Source: Mesotoga sp. (lineage in GTDB: Bacteria; Thermotogota; Thermotogae; Petrotogales; Kosmotogaceae). Taken from it: a stretch of 5,227 nucleotides of DNA. The notes below the pieces were generated by a model. That model saw only the letters and a program-made list of their open reading frames with translations. It was not told the DNA's origin and did not search any database. Positions 1 to 5,227 of the stretch are shown here, piece by piece (the stretch's first letter is position 1; each line of letters starts with the position of its first letter). Where the stretch lies: assembly GCA_011620045.1 (NCBI GenBank), contig WOZY01000111.1, positions 1-5,227 on the forward strand, written 5' to 3'. The translations under genes and the position numbers were made by a program.

Positions 1-10
1 CTTCTAGCAT
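1..10 (-). CDS. First codons of a further gene, cut by the left edge
   Basis: Only an ATG at 10..8 and two further codons (Met-Leu-Glu) are inside the window, so the product cannot be named. The start is supported by a purine-rich ribosome-binding site just upstream: on the minus strand GGAGAAGGAGAG ends seven bases before the ATG. A TATAAT box at 47..52 would place a transcript start about 30 bases before the ATG. The same strand as all other genes and the good spacing argue for a real start, but three codons are not proof. Confidence 0.45.
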
Positions 11-46
11 GTGGGTTCTCTCCTTCTCCTGGATAGAGTTAGAAAT

Positions 47-75
47 ATTATATATCAAAGGGCTCATAATAACTC
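47..75 (-). promoter_or_regulatory. Possible promoter for the gene at the left edge
   Basis: Reading the minus strand, a perfect TATAAT lies at 52..47 inside an A/T-rich stretch. At 17 bases spacing the -35 position (75..70) reads GAGTTA, a poor match to TTGACA, so the call rests on the -10 box and its position. A start near base 40 would give a leader of about 30 bases that includes the ribosome-binding site before the ATG at 10. A/T-rich intergenic DNA can produce TATAAT by chance. Confidence 0.35.
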
Positions 76-186
76 TCTCTTGAGTAGATTTAATTATCAT
101 GCATTACGGCTCCTCGATGCAGAAGACGCCTTTCTCGTATTTTTCCGGGTTCTCTAACCGATAGACCCACATCGGGTGCCGAGCTT

Positions 187-1905
187 TCATTTTTCCTTCT
201 GAGACTTGTAAAGAGGATTGTCTTCGCTTCTCCTAAAGATCGACTCATTGTAGGAGTCCGTAAGAATCTCTTTTGTGCGAACAAAGGAGTCGATATCAAT
301 CTCCTCAGAATACTCGAAGCTCTTAAGAACACCTTCTTCAATGGTGAGAATCTTTTCCCCATGTTCTGCAATGAACTGCCTGTCATGACTAATGAAGAAA
401 AACCCTCCGGAGAAGTCGTTGAGAAGTCTGTCAAGTACTTCTAGAGATTCAATGTCCAGATGATTGGTTGGTTCGTCCATAAAGATGAACTCAACCTTTG
501 AAAGAAGAGATTTCAGCAACGCAAGCCTCATCAACTCGCCGTAGCTCATCGTTTTCAGCTCCGAGAAAGCCCTCTCTCCCTTGAGACCGATATTGGCCAG
601 GTGACTTCTGACAGCAGTCTCTTCCAGTTCAAGGTCGGCGATTTCTTCATAGGGAGTTTTTCTTTCGAAGAGTTCTGTGACATTCTGTGGAATGTACATC
701 CAGTTTACACTCTCGTTTCTGTACATTCTGCCACTTGACGGATCCAAAATTCCTACAAGGCATTTCATCAGAGTTGTTTTCCCCGAACCATTCGGCCCTA
801 TGAGACCCAGTCTATCGGAAGTATCTATGTTAACAGTGGCCTCCCTAATGACTTCGTTTTCTTCATAAGAGAACGATAGGTTCTCTACCATGACCATTTT
901 TCTGTTCGGAACTCCATATTTAGGAATCCTGATAGTAACGGGCTTCTCTACAAACGGTTTTTCGCACTCCAGTTCACCGATCAGTCTTTCGGTCCTTTTC
1001 TGTACAGCTAGCGCACGTCTGGCTAGTTTGGCCGCCATATGTCCTTCATGACCCTTATCGCTTGCGAATCTCTTTGAAGCCTCTCTTGAATTGGACCAGC
1101 TCTTCCTCCTGGTAGCATCGAGTTCCAGTTGACGTATCTTCTTACTTATCTCTTCGCTTTTCTTCTTCCTTGAGAGGAAATCGCTTTCCAGATGCGCCAG
1201 CATCTCGGAATAACCGCCTCGCACTCCTACTGCCTCTCCTCTTTTCAGATAGATCGTCTTGTCAGCGACTTTGTCGATGAACCTCCTGTCATGGCTTACA
1301 ACAATAACTCCATTACCCCTTTCGCTGAGTGAGATTATGATCTCTTCAAGTCTCAAGGTCATTTCTATGTCAAGATGGTTTGTCGGCTCGTCAAGTAAGA
1401 AAAGATTCGAACCGGAGAGAACTCCCCTGACGAGTGAGAGAATTCTCTTCTGGCCATGGGAAAGATTCCTGTACGGAAAGTCCAGGTTTTCAACATTGAC
1501 ACCAAACTCATTTAGAGATGAAGAAATCTTTGTTTCGAACTCGAATCCCCCAACATTATGAAATTCATTTATGAGTTCCGCATAGGTCATAGGATCATTT
1601 ACAGACCTGCCCAATTTCTCGTAGATGTCGAAGAGCTCTTTTCTCGCCCCGAGAAGATACTCCTTAACTGTCCCAGGAAAGACTGCGGTCTCTTGACTAA
1701 CAAGAAGCGGGTCGACGCCCTGCTCTATAGATATCTTTCCCTCCGAGGGAGTGATTTCACCTTTGATTGATTTTAGCAGGGTCGACTTCCCGGCACCGTT
1801 TGCCCCGGTGACAGCCAAAACCTCTCCTGCAGCGAGATCTAGACTGACTTTATTAAGAACGTCTACAATTCCAAACGAAATTGAAAGATTGTATATTTGG
1901 ACCAA
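187..1905 (-). CDS. ABC-F family ATPase (ribosome-associated, possible antibiotic-protection type)
   Basis: This is a soluble protein of 572 residues with two ABC ATPase domains and no membrane segments, the ABC-F layout. Members bind the ribosomal E site and act in translation or displace ribosome-targeting antibiotics. Domain 1 has Walker A GANGAGKST (residues 34-42), signature LSHGQKR (148-154), Walker B with DEPTNHLD (to 179) and the SHDR switch (204-207). Domain 2 has Walker A GPNGSGKTT (370-378), signature MSYGELMRL (453-461), DEPTNHLD (to 484) and SHDRQF (506-511). Both catalytic glutamates are kept. Both signatures depart from LSGGQ. The basic, helical linker (about 243-323), with W-x-x-S-R-E then DKG-x-x-GHMAAK, resembles Lsa/CplR-like protection proteins more than EttA or Uup, as far as I can judge by eye. 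A charged tail of about 45 residues follows. The start is TTG at 1905 because a perfect ribosome-binding site sits eight bases upstream. A GTG at 1941 extends the frame by 12 codons but has no such site. The gene has its own promoter and long leader. Confidence 0.93.
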   Translation of the reverse strand: MVQIYNLSISFGIVDVLNKVSLDLAAGEVLAVTGANGAGKSTLLKSIKGEITPSEGKISIEQGVDPLLVSQETAVFPGTVKEYLLGARKELFDIYEKLGRSVNDPMTYAELINEFHNVGGFEFETKISSSLNEFGVNVENLDFPYRNLSHGQKRILSLVRGVLSGSNLFLLDEPTNHLDIEMTLRLEEIIISLSERGNGVIVVSHDRRFIDKVADKTIYLKRGEAVGVRGGYSEMLAHLESDFLSRKKKSEEISKKIRQLELDATRRKSWSNSREASKRFASDKGHEGHMAAKLARRALAVQKRTERLIGELECEKPFVEKPVTIRIPKYGVPNRKMVMVENLSFSYEENEVIREATVNIDTSDRLGLIGPNGSGKTTLMKCLVGILDPSSGRMYRNESVNWMYIPQNVTELFERKTPYEEIADLELEETAVRSHLANIGLKGERAFSELKTMSYGELMRLALLKSLLSKVEFIFMDEPTNHLDIESLEVLDRLLNDFSGGFFFISHDRQFIAEHGEKILTIEEGVLKSFEYSEEIDIDSFVRTKEILTDSYNESIFRRSEDNPLYKSQKEK

Positions 1906-1908
1906 ATC

Positions 1909-1918
1909 GATCACCTCC
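1909..1918 (-). promoter_or_regulatory. Ribosome-binding site that decides the ABC-F start
   Basis: On the minus strand the bases read GGAGGTGATC, a ten-base match to the complement of the usual bacterial 16S rRNA 3' end. The GGAGG core (1918..1914) is separated by eight bases from TTG at 1905..1903. The GTG at 1914..1912 lies inside the site itself, and the GTG at 1941 has no purine-rich site upstream. The protein beginning M-V-Q-I-Y-N-L is also the usual distance from its first Walker A motif for this family. Confidence 0.85.
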
Positions 1919-1934
1919 AGTGAGGCTTGAAGCC
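1914..1934 (-). promoter_or_regulatory. Two mutually exclusive small hairpins at the ABC-F ribosome-binding site
   Basis: Reading the minus strand, GGCTTCAAGCC (1934..1924) is an inverted repeat that can form a small hairpin. Immediately after it, CCTC (1925..1922) can pair with GAGG (1917..1914) across an ACTG loop, which would hide the core of the ribosome-binding site; a G-U pair can extend this stem. The two stems share bases 1924-1926 and cannot form together, so the arrangement could work as a small translational switch. The stems are only four to five pairs long, and no function is shown. Confidence 0.25.
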
Positions 1935-2012
1935 AAAACACTATTTGAATTGAATGTCCGAATAGGATCGAAGTCTTTCGATGTTTTTTGAGGAAGTATT
2001 CAGTTCTATTTA

Positions 2013-2033
2013 TTAAGGAAGTCTGTTCTTCAT
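2013..2033 (-). other. Six-codon upstream reading frame in the ABC-F leader
   Basis: The minus strand has ATG at 2033 followed by codons for MKNRLP and a TAA at 2015..2013. AGGTG (2043..2039) lies five bases before the ATG and could serve as a ribosome-binding site. The frame starts about 23 bases after the predicted transcript start and ends about 110 bases before the ABC-F start. Many antibiotic-inducible ABC-F genes are controlled by ribosome stalling on short leader peptides, so this could be such a peptide. Equally short frames occur by chance, and no clear intrinsic terminator follows it. Confidence 0.28.
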
Positions 2034-2035
2034 TT

Positions 2036-2047
2036 CAGCACCTGCTG
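2036..2047. repeat. Short palindrome in the ABC-F leader
   Basis: The plus strand reads CAGCACCTGCTG, a near-perfect inverted repeat with five matching bases on each side of a central CC. As RNA it could form a small hairpin that displays the AGGT preceding the short upstream frame in its loop. As DNA, its position 10 to 20 bases after the predicted transcript start would also suit a repressor site. There is no direct evidence for either. Confidence 0.25.
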
Positions 2048-2062
2048 GTTTGTGATCTCTCA

Positions 2063-2092
2063 CTTATAGCATATCTATGATAATCAAGTCAA
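2063..2092 (-). promoter_or_regulatory. Sigma-70-type promoter of the ABC-F gene
   Basis: On the minus strand TTGACT (2092..2087) and TATAAG (2068..2063) are separated by 18 bases, and the -10 box is preceded by TGC, giving an extended -10. Each hexamer differs from consensus at one base. Transcription should begin near 2056, leaving an untranslated leader of about 150 bases before the TTG start at 1905. The promoter begins only 21 bases after the stop codon of the preceding kinase gene, so the ABC-F gene can be transcribed apart from the signalling operon. No terminator is visible between the two, so read-through is also possible. Confidence 0.68.
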
Positions 2093-2112
2093 ATAGCTGT
2101 AAATCTGTCCGT

Positions 2113-2514
2113 TCAAATTGTGATTCTCAGTATATTCTTGCCGTTTTCGTAAGAGTAGTCTACCCCTCTTGAAAACCTTCTAATGAGGTAAACTCCCATT
2201 CCGCCGCTTTGAAGAAGCTCGAGATCTTCAAGGTCTGGCTCATCAACATCAAGTGGATTAAACTTTTTGGAGGTATCTTCAATAGTAATAGTCACTCTGT
2301 CTTCTCCAATAGTGAGATAAACGGATATCAGTTCGTCTTCGCCGAGTTCGCCATGCTTTACGATATTGGAGCAAGCCTCTATCACTATGAGCCCGGCTCT
2401 GAAACCGGTTTCGTTGCCCATGCTCTTTCTGACTATATCGGATACCTTCGCAGAGAACGCATCTATTCTGCCCAAATCGGGTTTGACCATGAATCTGTAG
2501 TTCTTCTCACCCAT
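2113..2514 (-). CDS. Anti-sigma-factor-type serine kinase / GHKL ATPase (RsbW/SpoIIAB-like)
   Basis: This cytosolic protein of 133 residues, about the family's usual length, is a single histidine-kinase-type ATPase fold. Its relatives phosphorylate a STAS partner on serine and, in the unbound state, hold a sigma factor or other target inactive. The N box is VIEACSNIVKHG with E46 and N50, the base and metal ligand in such kinases. The G1 box reads EDTSKKFNP (79-87), keeping D80 but with Ser82 where glycine is usual. The G2 box is GGMGVYLIRRF (104-114), followed by the typical last strands ending NGKNILRITI. ATG at 2514 follows the STAS stop by three bases (TGA-ATA-ATG). No strong ribosome-binding site is seen, so translation is probably coupled to the STAS gene. 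The STAS partner and a PP2C phosphatase lie directly upstream. The target is not in the window, and the protein could control something other than a sigma factor. Confidence 0.88.
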   Translation of the reverse strand: MGEKNYRFMVKPDLGRIDAFSAKVSDIVRKSMGNETGFRAGLIVIEACSNIVKHGELGEDELISVYLTIGEDRVTITIEDTSKKFNPLDVDEPDLEDLELLQSGGMGVYLIRRFSRGVDYSYENGKNILRITI

Positions 2515-2517
2515 TAT

Positions 2518-2862
2518 TCAGCACGAATTCTTGACAGCTTCTTCAACGCTGCAGTCCTTAATTATAAAAAGCCTGTCAAGCCTCAGTGTGTTAAGGAGTT
2601 TCTTAATCTCCTCAGAGAGATTCACCAGAACCAAATCATTGCCCTCAGACGCAATAGTCTTATAAATGCTTATGAGAGCGGCAATGCCCATCGAATCAAT
2701 GAATTCGATATTAGTCCCATCAAGAATTACTCTCGAACAGTTCTTAAGATCTACTGTATCCTGCCATTTTCTAAAGTTTGAAGACGTTTCTCCGGTAATT
2801 CTCGCCCTCTTCTCGAGAGAAATCACGCCGATCTTATCCTTCGCCAACCTGAACTCAAACAT
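2518..2862 (-). CDS. STAS-domain anti-sigma-factor antagonist (RsbV/SpoIIAA-like)
   Basis: This is a single STAS domain of 114 residues, the normal size for an antagonist. Such proteins bind the RsbW-like kinase when unphosphorylated and so release its target; phosphorylation of one serine breaks the interaction. The key loop reads IEFIDSMGIAAL (52-63). Ser57, directly after Asp56, aligns with Ser58 of SpoIIAA, while the next residue is Met rather than the common Ser/Thr. The preceding strand VILDGTNI and the following region VLVNLSEEIKKLLNTLRLDRLF also fit the fold. ATG at 2862 is the first start in its frame (TGA two codons before), with GAGGAG about 11 bases upstream. It is probably cotranscribed with the phosphatase gene 47 bases upstream and is coupled to the kinase gene three bases downstream. 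The neighbours make it the likely shared substrate of both enzymes. Confidence 0.9.
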   Translation of the reverse strand: MFEFRLAKDKIGVISLEKRARITGETSSNFRKWQDTVDLKNCSRVILDGTNIEFIDSMGIAALISIYKTIASEGNDLVLVNLSEEIKKLLNTLRLDRLFIIKDCSVEEAVKNSC

Positions 2863-2909
2863 CTTTCACTCAACTCCTCGTTTTACAGATTTCTTGTAAG
2901 GGGGCGAAA

Positions 2910-4031
2910 CTAGAATTCTATTAGCAGCGCCGTAATATCGTCTTCGGCAAGCATATCACCTTTAAATCTCTCATATGAGTTTTTCAAACGCCAAGAGGTT
3001 CTCTTGATATCGATTTTCGCACAGCTTTTCACAAGATCTATCAGTCTATTCTCACCAAACATTTCGCCGTTTTCATTCATTACTTCTATCAGTCCGTCAG
3101 TGTACAGTAACAATCGATCTCCATTGAAAAAAGGGATCTTTGCAACGTCTCCCCGAATCATATTTATACCAACCAGACCTTCTCTCTCTCCATCAAGTAA
3201 TTCAACAGACCCATTTCTTTGCATTAATGGCGATGGGTGTCCGGCATTTGAAAGAAGGACAATACCTTCCTCAAGATCCACGATTAACGAAACGATTGTG
3301 AAGAAAAGGTTGAATCTCTCGAATACAAAGCTCTTGTCGAGCTCTTTCATGAAAACGCCCAGGTCAAAATCCTTATCCCCCATACTGGTTCTGAAATCCT
3401 CAATGAACCTGTGGACCATTACAGAAAGCATTGCGGCATTCACTCCGTGGCCCGACATATCTGCAAGATATACAAAGAAACGATTTTCGCTCAATTTGAA
3501 AACATCGAATATATCTCCACCAACTCTATAAGAAGGTTCATAGATCCACTCTATGGCTAAGCCATGCGGATTACTTTGAGGCACTAATGCGTTCTGAATC
3601 TTTCCCGCTGCCAGAACATCGCTTTCAAGATTGTCCACCGCAATTCTCAATGACTTTATGAGATCATGAAGCTTTAGTTGTGTATTCACTCTGAGAATAA
3701 CCTCTTCGGGAAGAAATGGCTTCGAGATGAAATCTACAGCGCCAGAACTTAGAGCGGTAAGTTTGCTTTCCCGGTCCGCTGATCCAGTAAGGACAATAAC
3801 GGGAATAGATTCAAGTTCTCGATCCTGCTTCAATTCGGTGAGAATGTCTAGTCCGTTGTAGTCAGGCAACATCAAATCTAGCAAGATCATATCTGGCTTC
3901 CCCTTAGATAGTGAGGAAAACGCCGACTTACCATCTGCACTTTCGACCACTTCATGTTGATCTCTTGCAAGTATCGATCTCAGTAGAACCCTTACCGACA
4001 GATCGTCATCCACCACCAGTATTCTGCTCAT
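2910..4031 (-). CDS. Response regulator fused to PP2C/SpoIIE-type serine phosphatase (RsbU-like output)
   Basis: This is a cytosolic protein of 373 residues. Residues 1-120 are a CheY-like receiver with an acidic cluster D8-D9-D10, phosphoacceptor Asp52 in LLDLMLPD, Thr82 and Lys104 in SKPF, so all active-site residues are present. A helical linker (about 118-147), probably a dimer-forming coiled coil, leads to a PP2C/SpoIIE phosphatase domain (about 148-373). Metal-ligand motifs are GGDIFD (D173, D176), DMSGHG (D191), TDGL (D312) and EDDIT (D365), the full catalytic set. Phosphorylation of the receiver is expected to switch phosphatase activity, removing phosphate from the STAS antagonist encoded next. 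ATG at 4031 has AGGA eight bases upstream, and the ribosome-binding site overlaps the stop codon of the permease gene (gap of ten bases), which suggests translational coupling. No histidine kinase is in the window. The receiver could also have a non-cognate input. Confidence 0.93.
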   Translation of the reverse strand: MSRILVVDDDLSVRVLLRSILARDQHEVVESADGKSAFSSLSKGKPDMILLDLMLPDYNGLDILTELKQDRELESIPVIVLTGSADRESKLTALSSGAVDFISKPFLPEEVILRVNTQLKLHDLIKSLRIAVDNLESDVLAAGKIQNALVPQSNPHGLAIEWIYEPSYRVGGDIFDVFKLSENRFFVYLADMSGHGVNAAMLSVMVHRFIEDFRTSMGDKDFDLGVFMKELDKSFVFERFNLFFTIVSLIVDLEEGIVLLSNAGHPSPLMQRNGSVELLDGEREGLVGINMIRGDVAKIPFFNGDRLLLYTDGLIEVMNENGEMFGENRLIDLVKSCAKIDIKRTSWRLKNSYERFKGDMLAEDDITALLIEF

Positions 4032-4041
4032 CTAACACTTC

Positions 4042-5227
4042 CTATTCGAAGTACCTCAAAGCTTCTGCAGGCACGATTCTCGAGGCTGAATAACTGGGGA
4101 TAATTGTTGAAACAAGTGAAGCTATATAGAAGATCAGCGTCATTGCAGTTAGCTGATCCCACGGGATATAAAGCTTCATGCCCTCCATCAAAGGAGACGC
4201 ATAGATCTCTACACTCGTAAGTGTTCCTGTTACTATCCCTAGGACAATACCAATAATAGCAATGAAAGACGTTTCGAGAAGAAAGGAGGAGAACACCATC
4301 TTCTTGGTGAACCCTATTGCCTTAAGCATACCAATAATCCGCTTCCTTTCGTGAAGTGCCTTGAACATAATGATCGCGATTCCGACAATACCCACGAGCA
4401 TCCCAAAGTACAGAAAGGATCTAAGAATGCTGATCGTACCCTGCAGCATGGTTGAAGTGAGGTTTATTATGTTATCTACATAGAGCAGGAAGAGGCCGCC
4501 AGATACGAACTTGTCCTGTAGGGTTTCAAAGTTTCCCTTCTTTTCACCTTCGCTAGCGCCCGCAAGGTTGAAAAGGTATTGCCTCTCAACAACATTCCCG
4601 GATAACTCGGTCGGAACGTTTTCTTTATATATAAGTAGACCATTCAAAAAAGAGATAGTATTCTCCGGGATCGTCGCGATTACATTGAGGTAGACGGGCC
4701 TCGAATCAATCATCTCCGAGGTGACATTTCTCCGCAATAAACCGCTGCCACGATTTCCACTATCTCCTTGATCAATCACTCCTCTAAGTTCAAGAACATC
4801 TCCAGGTTTGACATCGGGCAGGACACTGTTCGATACAACAACTGTATCGGGATTGTCCCTGAGGTACTTCCAGAGATCATTCGGACTTGATATATCTAGC
4901 TTTCCATCGTAATAAATTTCGACCAGCCTGTTGTTGTCAATGAAACTGTCATCGACCGAATAGATCTGCTCAAGATCGTACCGTTCATCCTTCCTTACTG
5001 CAACATTCATCCCTGCGACAGCAGAAATCTCTCTTACTTCTGGCTGGGATTGCAATTCACTGAAGGAAGTGCTCCCATTCCCGGTGAAGGAGAAGGCTCC
5101 CACATCGAAGCCGGCAAAGACCACATCTCTACTCTTGACAAGCATCTGCTCCATAGAGTAGGGAATTATCGAAATCAGAGTGATTACAAAAATCACTACG
5201 GCAAACATGGCTATGGTAAGCCCCGTT
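4042..5227 (-). CDS. FtsX/MacB-type ABC transporter permease, C-terminal part
   Basis: This frame is open to the right edge, so the gene begins outside the window; the first whole codon is 5226..5224. The visible 394 residues contain one complete FtsX/MacB unit. Counting from the Met at 5208, there is a membrane segment (about 1-18), an extracytoplasmic domain of about 240 residues, and then three segments at about 263-283, 304-330 and 352-374. Between the second and third segments is the family's cytoplasmic loop ERKRIIGMLKAIGF (287-300). The tail ends SRIVPAEALRYFE. The residues before the first segment (TGLTIAMF) match the middle junction of long two-unit permeases, so the protein is probably about twice this size. 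Met 5208 lacks a ribosome-binding site and would begin inside a membrane segment, so it is unlikely to be the start. An ATP-binding subunit would be expected upstream. Family members move lipoproteins, peptides or drugs, or act mechanically across the envelope; the substrate here is unknown. It is followed after ten bases by the response-regulator phosphatase. Confidence 0.88.
   Translation of the reverse strand, partial: TGLTIAMFAVVIFVITLISIIPYSMEQMLVKSRDVVFAGFDVGAFSFTGNGSTSFSELQSQPEVREISAVAGMNVAVRKDERYDLEQIYSVDDSFIDNNRLVEIYYDGKLDISSPNDLWKYLRDNPDTVVVSNSVLPDVKPGDVLELRGVIDQGDSGNRGSGLLRRNVTSEMIDSRPVYLNVIATIPENTISFLNGLLIYKENVPTELSGNVVERQYLFNLAGASEGEKKGNFETLQDKFVSGGLFLLYVDNIINLTSTMLQGTISILRSFLYFGMLVGIVGIAIIMFKALHERKRIIGMLKAIGFTKKMVFSSFLLETSFIAIIGIVLGIVTGTLTSVEIYASPLMEGMKLYIPWDQLTAMTLIFYIASLVSTIIPSYSASRIVPAEALRYFE

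Noticed and set aside
120..186. Possible terminator after the ABC-F gene
   Set aside because: Small inverted repeats (CCGAT/ATCGG, GGTT/AACC) exist, but the stems are four to five pairs and no T-run follows on the minus strand.
90..434. Minus-strand open frame of 114 codons overlapping the ABC-F 3' end
   Set aside because: About 250 bases overlap a clear ABC-F coding region in another frame, its composition is unlike a protein domain, and no ribosome-binding site supports its start.
1967..1982. Six-pair hairpin ATCGAA/TTCGAT in the ABC-F leader as an intrinsic terminator
   Set aside because: The stem is real on paper, but the bases after it on the minus strand (CCTATTCGG) contain no T-run. 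It is kept only as part of the leader structure.
1991..2022. Direct repeat of AGGAAGT (1991-1997 and 2016-2022)
   Set aside because: Seven bases repeated once within 32 bases of A/T-rich DNA is within chance expectation, and no further copies were seen.
2209..2781. Plus-strand open frame of 190 codons
   Set aside because: It lies opposite the kinase and STAS genes, whose motifs are clear on the minus strand, and its translation shows no recognisable domain.
2883..2899. Hairpin TTACA/TGTAA between the phosphatase and STAS genes
   Set aside because: It is a five-pair A/T-rich stem with a seven-base loop and no following T-run, so it is unlikely to terminate transcription.
3004..3531. Plus-strand open frame of 175 codons
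   Set aside because: It is antisense to the phosphatase domain; the product is serine/proline-rich low-complexity sequence typical of a shadow frame.
1..5227. CRISPR arrays, tRNA or rRNA genes, insertion sequences
   Set aside because: No regularly spaced repeats, cloverleaf-like segments, rRNA-like stretches or transposase motifs were seen on either strand; nearly all the DNA is accounted for by the five large minus-strand genes.

Overview
All supportable genes in this window lie on the minus strand, so transcription runs from the right edge towards the left. Base composition is moderate (roughly 45% GC by eye). Arginine is often encoded by AGA/AGG, ribosome-binding sites are strong, and one of them is a ten-base perfect match to the usual 16S 3' end. 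Together with the gene content, this fits a thermophile-type bacterium of the Thermotogota (Mesotoga/Kosmotoga-like). That assignment is an impression from sequence style and is not proven.

Right part (5227 to 2113) looks like one operon of four tightly spaced genes. It opens with the C-terminal part of a large FtsX/MacB-type ABC transporter permease whose start lies outside the window. Ten bases later comes a fusion of a CheY-like receiver with a PP2C/SpoIIE-type serine phosphatase. After 47 bases follows a STAS-domain anti-sigma-factor antagonist (RsbV/SpoIIAA type). Three bases after that is a small GHKL ATPase/serine kinase (RsbW/SpoIIAB type). The last three genes form a complete partner-switching module: the kinase is expected to phosphorylate the STAS protein, the receiver-controlled phosphatase to remove the phosphate, and the free STAS protein to draw the kinase/anti-factor away from its target. 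Neither that target (a sigma factor or other protein) nor the histidine kinase that would phosphorylate the receiver is in the window.

Middle (2112 to 1906) is a 207-base intergenic region. It holds a good sigma-70-type promoter reading left and a leader of about 150 bases containing a six-codon reading frame and small competing hairpins near the ribosome-binding site of the next gene.

Left part (1905 to 187) encodes an ABC-F ATPase with two complete nucleotide-binding domains. It is related to ribosome-associated translation factors and antibiotic-protection proteins. Its best start is a TTG at 1905, 12 codons inside the longest open frame. The remaining 186 bases hold a possible promoter and, at the very edge, the first codons of a further minus-strand gene.

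The most interesting points are the leader architecture in front of the ABC-F gene, the linkage of a partner-switching module to an FtsX-type permease, and the altered G1 box of the kinase.
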